Shown in pieces: positions 44,401 to 54,420 of a stretch of DNA of 64,000 nucleotides (the stretch's first letter is position 1; the number at the start of each line of letters is the position of its first letter). A program made the position numbers and the translations under genes. This DNA comes from Nectonema munidae. Taxonomy: Eukaryota > Nematomorpha > Nectonematoida > Nectonematidae. Below the pieces are notes generated by a model, which saw only the letters and a program-made list of their open reading frames with translations, was not told the DNA's origin and did no database searches. The stretch is from the NCBI GenBank assembly GCA_030549495.1, contig JAUIRK010001030.1, forward strand, positions 186,001-250,000. Reading direction: 5' to 3'.

Positions 44401-46090
44401 AGTAGAAAGTCCATGTGGTAGCATAAAACCCCTAACTTTTTTCAAAATTCTTTTTTTTATCTTGAAAGCAATATTCTCAAGGCTTAAGTTTTTCAGGTGA
44501 TAAATATTTTTGGGCATTTAAGTAAAACTTAATGTAATTTTGTGAATTAAGATAATTCAATTGTTACCTCAATGGTCCACACACAGTGGCGATTTTAAAG
44601 GGGGCCAGAGAGGGCCAAGCAATTCTTACCAAAATTTAAATGTTTCTAGATACAAAAAAATAAGCTCTATCTGAAGTTAGCATAGCATTTTTGCGTTAAA
44701 AATTACAAAAGTTTTATCTAACAAAACGTTATCTAAAACCTGACACCCCCCCCCCCCCCCCCCCTCACCTTTAAAAACTTTGAATCGCTACTGTCCACGC
44801 GGATTTTATAGGACGCCTTAGATAAAATTTGATAAATAATTTGAAACACAAAATATTTAATATTTATTTTTTGAAGAAAGATAAAGTTCTGAATCTATTT
44901 TTTTAACAAACTCTGTAAACTTTTTTATTTTTATCTTCGTTTTTATGTTGGGGTCGTATACAACCCAATGGATTTTTTACTTACAAAAAAGTTGGCTCGG
45001 AGGCCAAAAAATTGTTCGGATAAGCTTCTTTCTTTCTTTCTTTCTTTCTTTAGGTGGCAACGTCAATGAAATTAATTGAAGCTTAAAAATGAAATGAAAT
45101 TATTTAAATTCGATATTATTAGTATCTTATAGTTATTAGGATCAGGCATCTTTTAGTTGGTCTAAAGTTAAGCAGGCTTTAAACTTTATTATAGTCAGGT
45201 ATCATTTTTATGAAAATATATATAACGCCAAAAATTTATGCAAAGTATCACACTTAAATTTTTAAGGAGGTAGGCCAAGGTGTCATCGCTAGGAATTGCA
45301 TAAATTTTAACTTTTATGCATTTGTTTAAGAAATGTGTCTTAGATCTCAAAAATGGTGAATCACAATAAAGTAAATTTAATCCGAATGTTTAAATAAAAT
45401 CTCTTGCTTTAATATATTTTAATTTATTAAAGTTGTTTTCTAAAACTTTCTAGAAGGTAATAGAAAAACAGTAGGCTCAGTGCCACTTTTTACAAAGCCT
45501 TTTTCTTATGAATATTTCATGGTTTTGATTAAAAGATAACGTAAGGATTTCATCGATAAGCTCATGCACATAAAATGTAAGTATATTTATCTACCACAAA
45601 GTTTTTTAAAACTGGAAGAAGTTAAATAAAGTTAATAAGTGAAAGTAATCGCAAATTTTTCAAATATAATTTAAAATGGGTTCAACATAAAATAATTAGT
45701 TGTAAAAACTAAAATGCGTGCAAAGTGTAAAATCAATAAGAGAATATGCTATACTTGTTTCAGAGAGTAAACCTCTGGCAAATGAATGGAAGGAGATACT
45801 AAATCAAATTTTAAGTAGACGCTATGATCTGTGATTGTTAGAAAGCGTCTTCCTGTCGGCATGTCATAATTTTCAAATTTGATTGGTGGAAGACTTGGCT
45901 TAAGGATTGCATCTTTAATGTTGATGGGAGATTGGCTATCGCCAGAACACTTAGGAAAATGTAAATGCCACAATGGGGGATCTCTTACTCCAGAATATCC
46001 AAAGTCCGAAGCGCAAGTCAAAGCGAAGAAACCAAAAGATACGAAAAATGGAAGAAGACTAGTCATCACTGAAATTGAAAATTGGTTCAA
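38279..46090 (-). CDS. secreted alpha-carbonic anhydrase, probably GPI-anchored
   Basis: Catalyses CO2 + H2O to bicarbonate + H+ outside the cell (family knowledge). Exons on the minus strand: 46090-45755 (112 codons), 42721-42353 (123 codons) and 38440-38279 (54 codons with TGA). Signal peptide about 1-27 (hydrophobic LLPFFVSFGFFALTCA). Zinc ligands: H114 and H116 in VHFHWG, H140 in LEAHFVH. Also seen are E127 (GSEH), the proton-shuttle His at H89 (TDHS), and T210 in SLTTPPCSE. C48 and C214 match the disulfide of secreted forms. The last exon has NFRPVQSINKR and ends in a hydrophobic tail after NSSKD, which suggests GPI anchoring as in CA IV. The segment expected between EQLE and the last exon (about 10 residues, FR.L) was not located, so a short exon is probably missing from this model. 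Confidence 0.8.
39185..40512 (-). mobile_element. hAT transposon remnant, 1328 bp
   Basis: Perfect 8-bp target duplication ATTTATAA (39177-39184 and 40513-40520). Ends begin CAGTGCTCTTCA at left and, in reverse complement, CCGTGCTGTTCA at right. On the minus strand at about 39555-39425 a decayed C-terminal domain reads CEQCFSCVVLIKTKKRN then LLPQFKMFADKL. Lies in the carbonic anhydrase gene between the last two recognised exons. Confidence 0.75.
40521..42352. other. carbonic anhydrase intron sequence
   Basis: AT-rich, with no transposon end or full exon seen. 41645-41675 (minus) is a 31-nt stretch with acceptor and donor that can read RLFPGYEK, the kind of motif missing from the carbonic anhydrase model. 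Its phase does not fit its neighbours, so it is not annotated as an exon. Confidence 0.4.
42353..42721 (-). CDS. carbonic anhydrase central exon
   Basis: Acceptor ctttctag, donor gtaaaac, phase 0 at both ends, 123 codons. Starts VHFHWGLEGTHLGSEHLIEG and contains the third zinc ligand (FPLEAHFVHA), FAVISVLFHLG and YHGSLTTPPCSENVEW; ends PISIEQLE. All three zinc ligands of the enzyme are in this exon. Confidence 0.92.
42722..44583. other. carbonic anhydrase intron sequence
   Basis: AT-rich. At about 42934 AAGGGATTCTCAACCTTTTT resembles a hAT terminus, but the partner end and target duplication were not found. Nothing else recognised. Confidence 0.4.
44584..44793. mobile_element. hAT MITE, 210 bp, with 19-base C run
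   Basis: Ends CAGTGGCGATTTTAAAGG and, reverse complemented, CAGTAGCGATTCAAAG. Target copies TCCACACA (44576-44583) and TCCACGCG (44794-44801) match at 6 of 8. An uninterrupted run of 19 C lies at 44746-44764. No coding. In the carbonic anhydrase first intron. Confidence 0.75.
44950..44996 (-). repeat. short dispersed module, inverted copy of 5719-5765
   Basis: Reverse complement begins GCCAACTTTTTTGTAAGTAA and ends TATACGACCCC, matching the intronic module at 5719. It is followed at 45026-45051 by a (TTTC)n microsatellite. Confidence 0.4.
45026..45051. repeat. (TTTC)n microsatellite
   Basis: About six uninterrupted units of CTTT/TTTC. Confidence 0.9.
45755..46090 (-). CDS. carbonic anhydrase first coding exon with signal peptide
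   Basis: Begins MNQFSISVMTSLLPFFVSFG. A second Met at residue 9 (MTSLLPFF) could also start and would leave the signal peptide intact. Contains WHLHFPKCSGDSQSPINI (substrate-pocket region; QSPI is the family mark) and TITDHSVYLKFD (His shuttle), ending EVYSLKQ at donor gtatag. A TTAA element starts 586 bp upstream of the ATG. Confidence 0.9.
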
Positions 46091-47041
46091 ATTTTTAAAA
46101 TATGTTTGCCAAAATAAAGAAACAAGAAAAAAGGTATATTGATTTTTTCAATTACACAAGCAACACCACAGAGAAAGTTTTCATAATTAAAAAGTGTAAA
46201 CATGTACATCAAAATATTGATTGCATTTAATTGAAGATGCTTTCACTGAAAGTTTTCTTTATTAACATTTTTACAGATGCATGGAGCAAAAAAGACTTTA
46301 AAATCAATAAATTCGCATACAAAAGTTACTAAATAACATTGTGTTTACTGAAAAATTCTTGATAAAATTAACTACAATTTTTACCATGGGTTAATAAACT
46401 CACAGCCGATTTTTATTTTATTACATCACGAGACAAACTCACGTGTCTAATATTTTTTGAATAGAAACTTTTTGTTTCAATATGTGAATTCAAATTTTAT
46501 TTTTTATGATTTTAAAAAATGAAATTAAATTATTTTTAAAAGTAAAATTTTTTTGTAAAAATTAATCTCTTTCTTTAGGCATCATAATTATATTTCTAAA
46601 AAAAATTACTGAATTGAAAAAAATAAAATAATTGTAAAAAAAATTACAACCAGTCCTCCCGCTCTCCTTTCTTAACCTATTAGTGCTGGGCTAAATTTGT
46701 TCTCTCAGATATTAATAAGTTTTTATAAATATTTTTAATGTTACATATATATTTCAACTATGCTGAATTCAGTGGTGATGTCCATTTTATGAAAATCAAT
46801 CAAACATGTCAAAAAATTGAATTATATGTGACAGCTCATCTCAAAAAAAACTATTTATCTAAATAATTATATAAAGTTTTTTACACATATAATACACATT
46901 TTCAGGCATGCTGAATTCAGTGGTGATATTCATTTTTATACAAACCAGTCAAACCTGACAAAAAATAATTTAAATAAGACAGCCCATGTCAAAATTAAAA
47001 TTTTTATTCTTATAAAAAGTTTTTATACATTTCAAGTATGT

Positions 47042-48117
47042 TAGTTAGTTAGTTTATTTTTCAAAAGTAGCAAGAGGAAAAAAAATATATATAGAGCAAA
47101 TTGCTTAATGCAAAAATATGGTAAATTGTGAACATTTACAAAAGGAGATAATATGTATCATAATAAAATATTGCTTTTGAAGGTCAATATCAAAGGCCAA
47201 GTTAGCCGCTGGTAGATGTCAACCTGCTTGTGAGATTTCTATAATCTTGGGAATTTTATGAGACGAGCTGTTCAAGATGAAGTCATACTTTTTCTGCAGG
47301 CATAACAGTTGGAAATTGAACAAGTGTTGATTCTTGAGTAAGAGTTGATGAAATAGGACATCATCATCTTTTGAAATTTTTTCATATTGATGGCATCAGA
47401 AACAAAAAACATTTGATTGGAGTTGAATAGTGTTGAAATTTTGAATGCAAATGCTTGCTTTGATTTTGTGTAGTTATAGTAAGGGAGCATCATGTGAGTC
47501 ATAAAGCGAGATGTTCTTTCCTTTTCTGAGTTAAAAGTGATGAAGTCGTTGAAAATGAATGGAAGCATGCCATGCAAGAATTTATATAGGTAGGTGTAGG
47601 CACTATGGACATAAATGTCTTTGAACTTCAACAGAGTGTATTGAATAAATACGTTGTTTGTGTGGAGAGGGGAGGAAGATTGAAAATTACTCTTAATATC
47701 TTTTTTATAGTGTAAAAAGAATCGTGTTTTTTGAGTGACCCCAGTTGAAGACACTGTACTTTAGATGAGGAAGGAACAAACTATTATACATGGTGAGCAT
47801 TGTATTGATTGGGAGAAACTTTTTGGCTTGTCTCATCACACTAGAAATATAAGCTAGTTTGTGGCATACATGTGAAAAATGGCGATGCCAAGTCAGATCA
47901 CTTGATAGAACAAACCCAAAAAATTAAATTCATTTACTCTTTGAATACCAATACTTGATAAGTAAACATTGTAAACAGGCTTAGTATGTCCATACGAGTA
48001 TGAGATATATTTTGATTTAGCTGTGTTCAAAAACATGCCATTTAATTCAAACCACTTTCGGATCAATCCTAGATTTTGCTCAAGTAATGGTTTATGCAGA
48101 TTTTCCACAGTGTGTTT
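47042..48117 (-). mobile_element. LINE D, 5'-truncated, CR1/L2-like
   Basis: Inserted into the TTAA element with TATGT repeated at both borders (about 47037 and 48115). Minus strand: thumb region at 48108-47893 (LNTAKSKYISYSYGH, VNEFNFLGL), then the middle FSHVCHKLAYISSVMRQAKK in another frame, then 47754-47272 with YLYKFLHGMLPFIFND, ERTSRFMTHMMLP and FKISTLFNS. This is the tail of LINEs that lack RNase H. The 3' end has short AACT repeats (TTAG on the plus strand, 47042-47056). About 1.08 kb. Confidence 0.75.
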
Positions 48118-48410
48118 ATGTAGAATTTAATAACGATGTTTATTTTTTATGAAATCAATAAAACCTGTCAAAAAATCGATTAAATCTGTAAATCACTGTC
48201 AAATATATAAACTTCAAAATAAATTCTACTTGAAGTATTTCTCTAGTAATTATTTTCTTAATTTATTTAATAAACCAATTTTAGAATTTTATTTCACTCA
48301 AAATATTTCATTTGTCAGTAACTTATGTATCTCGATAGGACCTCCATCTTTTTGGCTACAAATTCGTTATAGGCTCGTAGTCTCTACATTATATCTTCTA
48401 TACTTAACAG

Positions 48411-48683
48411 CAGTGGCGGATCCAGAAATGTCTTATAGGGGGGGGGGGGGGGGGGGCGAAATCTATTTAATTTTTTTGCAATTTTGCTAAAAGTCTTCAG
48501 AGAATACGACAGCTGTATTATGTGTCTTAGAATCACTAATTACCTATGTTTTCATATTTTTAACATTATTTTGCCATAAATAAATTTCAAAAATTTATTT
48601 TTTATACATGTAAATGTATACATTAGTAAGGATAATTTTTCAAGTCATTTTTCATAGAGGGGGCCTAGGCCCATGAGCCACTG
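48411..48683. mobile_element. hAT MITE, 273 bp, with 19-base G run
   Basis: Ends CAGTGGCGGATCCAG and, reverse complemented, CAGTGGCTCATGGGCC. Target copies CTTAACAG (48403-48410) and CTTAATAG (48684-48691) match at 7 of 8. G run at 48438-48456. The empty site is visible in the 25911 element (about 28630-28660, reverse strand), which confirms the borders. No coding. Confidence 0.85.
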
Positions 48684-51600
48684 CTTAATAGTATGTATTT
48701 TTACTATTCATTCTATGAGGATTCATTCTTGGTAGCTCTTTTTTCATTATGAATTTATTTTCTTATGTCTGTTTGAAAAACTTTTTTAAGGATTTTATGA
48801 ACAGATTTTCCTCTCTCAAAGCATTCTGATTAAAGAAACTTCTTAATGATCTTAGGCTTTTTAATCAGTATCGTGTATTTTATTATCAGGCCTGAATATT
48901 TGTCAACCAATCTCAGTTCAAAAGTTTTTTTTTCTGATGAATCATTCGTCATGTTCATTGTTCAATTACAAAAGTTGTCCACCTTCTTCATCTAAAAGAT
49001 TCTCTCCTTCACGCAAAAAGAAAAAATGGCTTATTAGTGACTAAATTCTCACATATTGACATCTGTGCCATTTTTGATAAATCTGACCTATTCTAAATTT
49101 TCAGATTTTCTAAAAAATCTGAAAGTAAGATAGTAATTCTTTTTCATGGTCAAATCTTTTTTGAAGCACTCAATATTAGATCATTACACCACTTCCTAGT
49201 TCATTAGAACATGGTAGATCTTCCATTTAGTCAAGATACAGTTTTTGGGGACAATTTTTAGAAATAGACCGCAAATTTGATTAACACTTATATAGGTATT
49301 TTCAAATCCTAAATGTAAAAAATGAGTTCAAAAATAAAACCAGCAGGGCCGATATAGATATATTTTATGTAAAATTTGAAGGAATATTTTATTAGATAAA
49401 TTTCTGAAATCAAAATTTTGATTGACATTTTCTAAAAAGTAGGCATCATTATTGAAAAAATTAAATATATAAAGTGTTATGCGTACCAAACTGTATATAA
49501 TTATAAATTTTCAAGGTAGTATATAATATAGATCCTAAGTAATGAAAGAAAACTCTTAAATTGCTATCGCATCTGATAAACTAAAGTAAAATGCACAACG
49601 ATCTTTCAATTTTAAGAGTGCTCTTTATATATATAAAATATAAAATTTCTCTAATGATAAAAAAATCAACCGAACACAGGCTCTGGTGGACAAAGCGGTT
49701 AAAGTATCTAAGACGGAGAGCGTCACTCGAAACATTTGCCCTGCAACGTTTGACCTGGAACTGAAACTACAGAAACATTGAGAAAAAATTAACTTACTGA
49801 TTATAACCAAAGTGATGTGTTCTCTTTTTCAATAATAAAGTGAAAGGTCTCTCTTTTTGATTAGCACATGTTATCTATTTCTCAAATGCTGATGAATTGT
49901 CTCTCTGCCTGCTTCAATAAGATGATCAGTGCGAATAGAAAACCAATCAATCAATTCTTTTTGAACAATTGTGGCAGAGCATTAGATTTGTATAAAAAGT
50001 AAAATAAATTAGTTCGCTTACAACAGATTTTCCAAACTCTACCAAAGTGTAAATAATTGCACAGTTTAATAAAAAACTTTGATGGATTTCCTCATGCCTG
50101 AGAGGGGAGAGAGTATATCTGTTGTCTACATTATTGATTTAAATTGTTTTCAGAATAAAATTAATTTTTTATCATTATATTCAACCCATTCATTCTGATC
50201 AACTTTTACTGGGTCAATGTTTTTGCAAAAAATATTTAAGGTTTTATGAAACATTTTATATTCATAGTTTCCGTTCTTGTAAAATTTATTCATCTTAATA
50301 TTCTCAGTCGAATGATGGAAGCAAAAGGAAAACCACTCATAATTTTAAATACAATCAATTAATTGTAACTCCATACACTGAAAACAAAAAGTGGTTACAC
50401 TATAACTACTTTAAATGGTTACTGTAACAATTCATAACTTTATTATTCTTGGTAATTAAAATACCATTGCAGTAGTAAATTCACTTTCAATGCTGCAAAA
50501 CATCTCACTGAAAAATCATCTTAAACGAATATTTTTAGGTTCTCAATATCATTACAATCCAAATATTGATATCTGTGACATACTATTCTAAATTTCACGT
50601 TTGTCAACTTTCTATTCCAAATAAACGTTTACCGAAGTATACATGTGGACGTCTATTGCAAAAAAGAAATAAAAGAATTCAACTGGCGAATTTTTTGAAT
50701 TTTTTGAATTTTATTTCACCAATTAAATAATATGACTATTTTTTATTCAAGTGTCCGATGTGCATCTCCTTTCAAAATTGAATTGCAAAATTAAAAATAT
50801 CCTTTTCATTCCTTTCATAGATCGTTTTGACGAGATCATTATTTTCTACATTACTTACGAAACAGGTAAAATTACAAATATTTGGAGTAAAAAATTTATT
50901 TCAATTAATTTTATTTGTTTAATTCAATTAATTTCTTCAATAATTTTCTAAGTATTTTTTATTACTTTTCTGGACCAAGATAAAAAGTGGGAAAAAGTTA
51001 GATTGTTTTACGAAATAGAAGTACGCTAACTCTACACTAAGATATCAAAGTTTTACTCTCTCGAGACTAAATATTTTGTATTCTTCACATAAAAAATCCT
51101 AGTGTGAAGCAAGATTGAACCAAAAGGATAATTTTAGGGATAATTGAGAGACAAAATCTCGGAAACACTGAACTAAGCGAATGCAAATAGCTTCTTGAAA
51201 CAAAGACGATACTTTTACTTTGTGTAGAAGATATGAAGACACCATTGTCCGAACAAAAAATACATATAAAGGTCAAACTTTGAAAAGTGATTTAAGGATC
51301 ATCCCTTTGCTTGAAAATTTTGAGTGACGTGTTCAGAGGCGTACCTGAGGATAGTGCCTGCTGGTAAAATACATTGGCCACATCGCGCGTTCTCTGGACC
51401 TTTTTTCAGAAATTATATAAAATTAAATTTTGCACTTGTATTCAAGGTTAAGTATATTTAATAGAATATTTAATGCTTTCCTAAAATTCAATACAAGTAA
51501 TAGAATTTAAAAAAGTAGGATATATGCAATAGGAAATTGAAGAATACTCATATATTATAGAAAAAGCTGGGGTTGGCATTTCGCATAGATAGAGCAAAAT

Positions 51601-51725
51601 GGAAGAAAAATTGCTGATTTTGACCATTCAAATCTATTCCTCAATTTGCATAGAATTAGCATTAGTTCGTTGTGGGTTTGAGGTTAGGTTTAGTGTTGTT
51701 AGTTCCATCGTACACGCATGCATTT

Positions 51726-51751
51726 ACATACATACATACATACATACATAC
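51726..51751. repeat. (CATA)n microsatellite
   Basis: About six uninterrupted units; a second, weaker run (CATACATACG) follows at about 51830-51860. Confidence 0.9.
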
Positions 51752-51894
51752 TGAACCTATTTTGACATTCTTGAAACAAACTTTTCTATTTATTTGTTTA
51801 ATACACGTGCGGCACAAAAAACGTCCAGACATACGTACACACATGCATACATACGAATACACTAATACTAGAAATGTTTTGGATATGCTTAAAA

Positions 51895-52080
51895 AAATTT
51901 ACATCCTCTTAACCTCCTCATCCACGGATCATTTAAAAGTTTCAACATACGCAATTTTTAAACAGTTTTCTTTTTTCTATATACCGCAAAAAATTTTTTG
52001 AAATATTTTACAAAAATTATAAAACTTGCTTTTGCTTAGAATGGGAATTATGATATCCATATCCACATTTTCACAAATAA
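51895..52080. mobile_element. faint relic of the hAT family seen at 4049
   Basis: TTTACATCCTC, then CCTCATCCACGGAT, then ACATACGCAATTTTTAAA follow the order of 4090-4150 (TTTTACATCCTCATCCACGG, then CATCCGCAATTAAAA). A GATATCCATATCCACA near 52050 recalls the same family. No ends found. Confidence 0.35.
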
Positions 52081-53109
52081 GCGAATACATAAGGACGAAT
52101 ACATATATATTAACATCAGACACCCATACACTGAAATACATAAATGTCAATAACAGCAAAAAATTGAAAAAAAGCTCACAATCTTTTTTACGCAAGTATA
52201 GTGTTTTTCAAAAAAACATTTTATTGAAATATTCTCTCACTATAAAGAAGAACTTCGGTTTGCCTGAATATTAGTTCTGTAGACATACTTGAAGCTTGGA
52301 CAATTTAAAATTTGGATACTAGGTGTTAGGATAAGTGAGATTATACTCTACTTCATATAATAGGCTTTATGATTCTAAGTGAAAAGGGATCAATTCGGTA
52401 TCAAGACAATTCGGCATCTCTAGACAATTGTCCACAAGCCTAAATTTCTATGCGCTATTCCAAATTTATCTTTTTATAAAAATTCCTCCCTAAGAGACTT
52501 TAGCTTTCCTGAATTATCTGTTAATTTCTTTGAGCTTTCTTTTGAAAATTGCTGATAGTTTTATGTATGAAAAAATGTCCAAATTTATGTCTATATATCA
52601 TTTTCATTTTTTACTTATCTCACTCACGCTATCTAGGAATGCCAACTGTTATCAAATTTAAAAAAGAAATATAACAAGCATTAATTCTTCCTTCATAGAA
52701 TCGGTCATTTAGAGAATTTTTAAAAGAATTGCTTTTGAGAGAGTTGACTACATTTTTTAGTTGAGGAAAGGCAGTTTGAACCACATCCTTATAAGCAGAC
52801 TGCTTTTATTACAAGATTTTTCAATTTACGATTTTGTTTATAACTAATTGAATAAAGTAACGAAAAAGCAACTATTATTAATTCTATTTTTTGTAAATTA
52901 TCGCTATAAGAAAATGAATTTAAATGTTTACTTAATTTTCGTTCAAAATATAAGTTAAATCTTTAATATTTCACATTTTCAGTAAACTTTTAAATTGCCT
53001 TTGTAAATATTTTTGTTTGCATTTTGCTTTTATGTGGACTTAATAATTTTTTACCCACAAATTTTTTTCTTCTTTTTAAAATCACGTCTGCAAATTTAGG
53101 AAATAAAAG

Positions 53110-53215
53110 TCTGATTCCTACTCCGACTTCGATTGCTCTTTCCTTTCAATCTCGACTCTCACTCGGACTGCGTTCAATTCCGCTTCCGACACGTTTGTCT
53201 ACATGCAGTAGATAA
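53110..53215. repeat. degenerate TCCGACT-rich repeat
   Basis: Imperfect hexamer-like array (CTACTCCGACTTCGATTGC.., TCGACTCTCACTCGG..). A second short patch lies at about 53634-53665 (TCCGACTCTGACTCCAATCC), so this looks like part of a dispersed repeat. Confidence 0.35.
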
Positions 53216-54234
53216 TATCGAATGAAGTTTAGAAAAAAAGATCCACAGATGCAGATGGGTAAAGCGGTGGTGTAGTTGCGGAAAATAGCACAAATAGTTG
53301 CGAAAATGTTATATTTTTTACTCTATCTTGCGTGAAATTTTTACTTATAGATAATAATCTTTGTTCCTATTTTTATTTTAGATCTGTATTACCATATGCA
53401 CCTGTATTATTCCATTTTTAGCAATTTGAAGTGTTAATAAAATTTTTTAAATGTGACCATATAACACAGGCCTCTGAGGAACTTTATGTTAGATATATAA
53501 CTGATCGGGTGAGGGTTAATAAGCTAAAAAAAAAGGACAAGATTGTTCATATAGATCTAAGAAGAATTAAATATCTTGAAAATTATGCCTAATTTGCAAT
53601 TTTGGAGGTAGAAGGAAGCCAGATGTATTTTTTTTCCGACTCTGACTCCAATCCCGATCCCAGCTTTATAAAACTAAAGCCAAATCCCTTTTTTGTGAGA
53701 CTAAAAATTTCAATTTCTAAAAAGAAAAAAGATCTTAGTCGAGATATACTAAGATCTTTTCATCTTCATCATCAGTTTTTAGATGTATGGAATTTCCTAA
53801 ATTTTTTATATTTTAAAATTATAAAACTTCATTTTATCTTTAAAATTTTCCCTTTAGTACCAGACTTTTGATGTCTAATCCTCGGCTTTTTTTTACAATT
53901 TTCATTTTATGCGACTCTGGTGTCAAACTGGCAATCAAAACAATAAATACTCTTATACACACAAACACATACGTACGCACTCATAGATACACAATGTAGA
54001 AATTATTGTTTTAACTTTCAAGAAAGATTTTTTGCTTCCTATATTTTGGCATAGGACCAAAAGTCATGAAAAATAGAAGGAGCTTCATGATTAAAAATAT
54101 TTTTTAAAAACACATTAATACACATACAGATGCCCACATACAAACAAACGCCTCTTCTTTTACTGAAAAAGTCTCAAGGGCGATGTCTAAAATAAATTTT
54201 TAGTTCTTTTAAATAACTTTTTCTGATCTTCATA

Positions 54235-54420
54235 TTTTTAATAGATTTATTTTTTTGAAAATATTTTTATAATTTCAAAATTATAAATCTATATATAACT
54301 TTTTTTCCAATTATTCAAATTTTAATAGATTAATTTTTTTGAAAATATCTTTATAAATCTATATAACTTTTTTTCAATAAAAAATATACTTATAAAAAAA
54401 TATATATAAAGTTATATTAA
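54235..54420. repeat. local tandem duplication in A/T-rich DNA
   Basis: TTTTAATAGATT.ATTTTTTTG, then AAAATAT.TTTATAA, then AATCTATATA..ACTTTTTTTC occurs twice, from about 54238 and about 54327. The period is about 90 bp, with indels. Confidence 0.55.

Larger units (their letters stand above)
46676..49540 (-). mobile_element. reverse-orientation copy of the TTAA minisatellite element, carrying two later insertions
   Basis: TTAA (46672-46675), then CCTATTAGTGCTGGGC, the right end of the 25911 element in reverse complement. The body follows that copy through GCTGAATTCAGTGGTGAT (about 46765 and 46915), the 48300-49250 region and a single left-arm unit (about 49260-49400), and ends near 49540 without a matching terminus. 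A LINE (47042-48117) and a MITE (48411-48683) interrupt it. The GC hairpin near the end is missing. Confidence 0.85.

Noticed and set aside
49680-49790. tRNA-Leu/Ser-like string (GGTGGACAAAGCGGTTAAAG)
   Set aside because: No convincing B box follows at the right distance and no acceptor stem was seen.
51672-52001. 109-codon frame with His-Thr-Tyr-Ile repeats
   Set aside because: It is the translation of the (CATA)n microsatellite.
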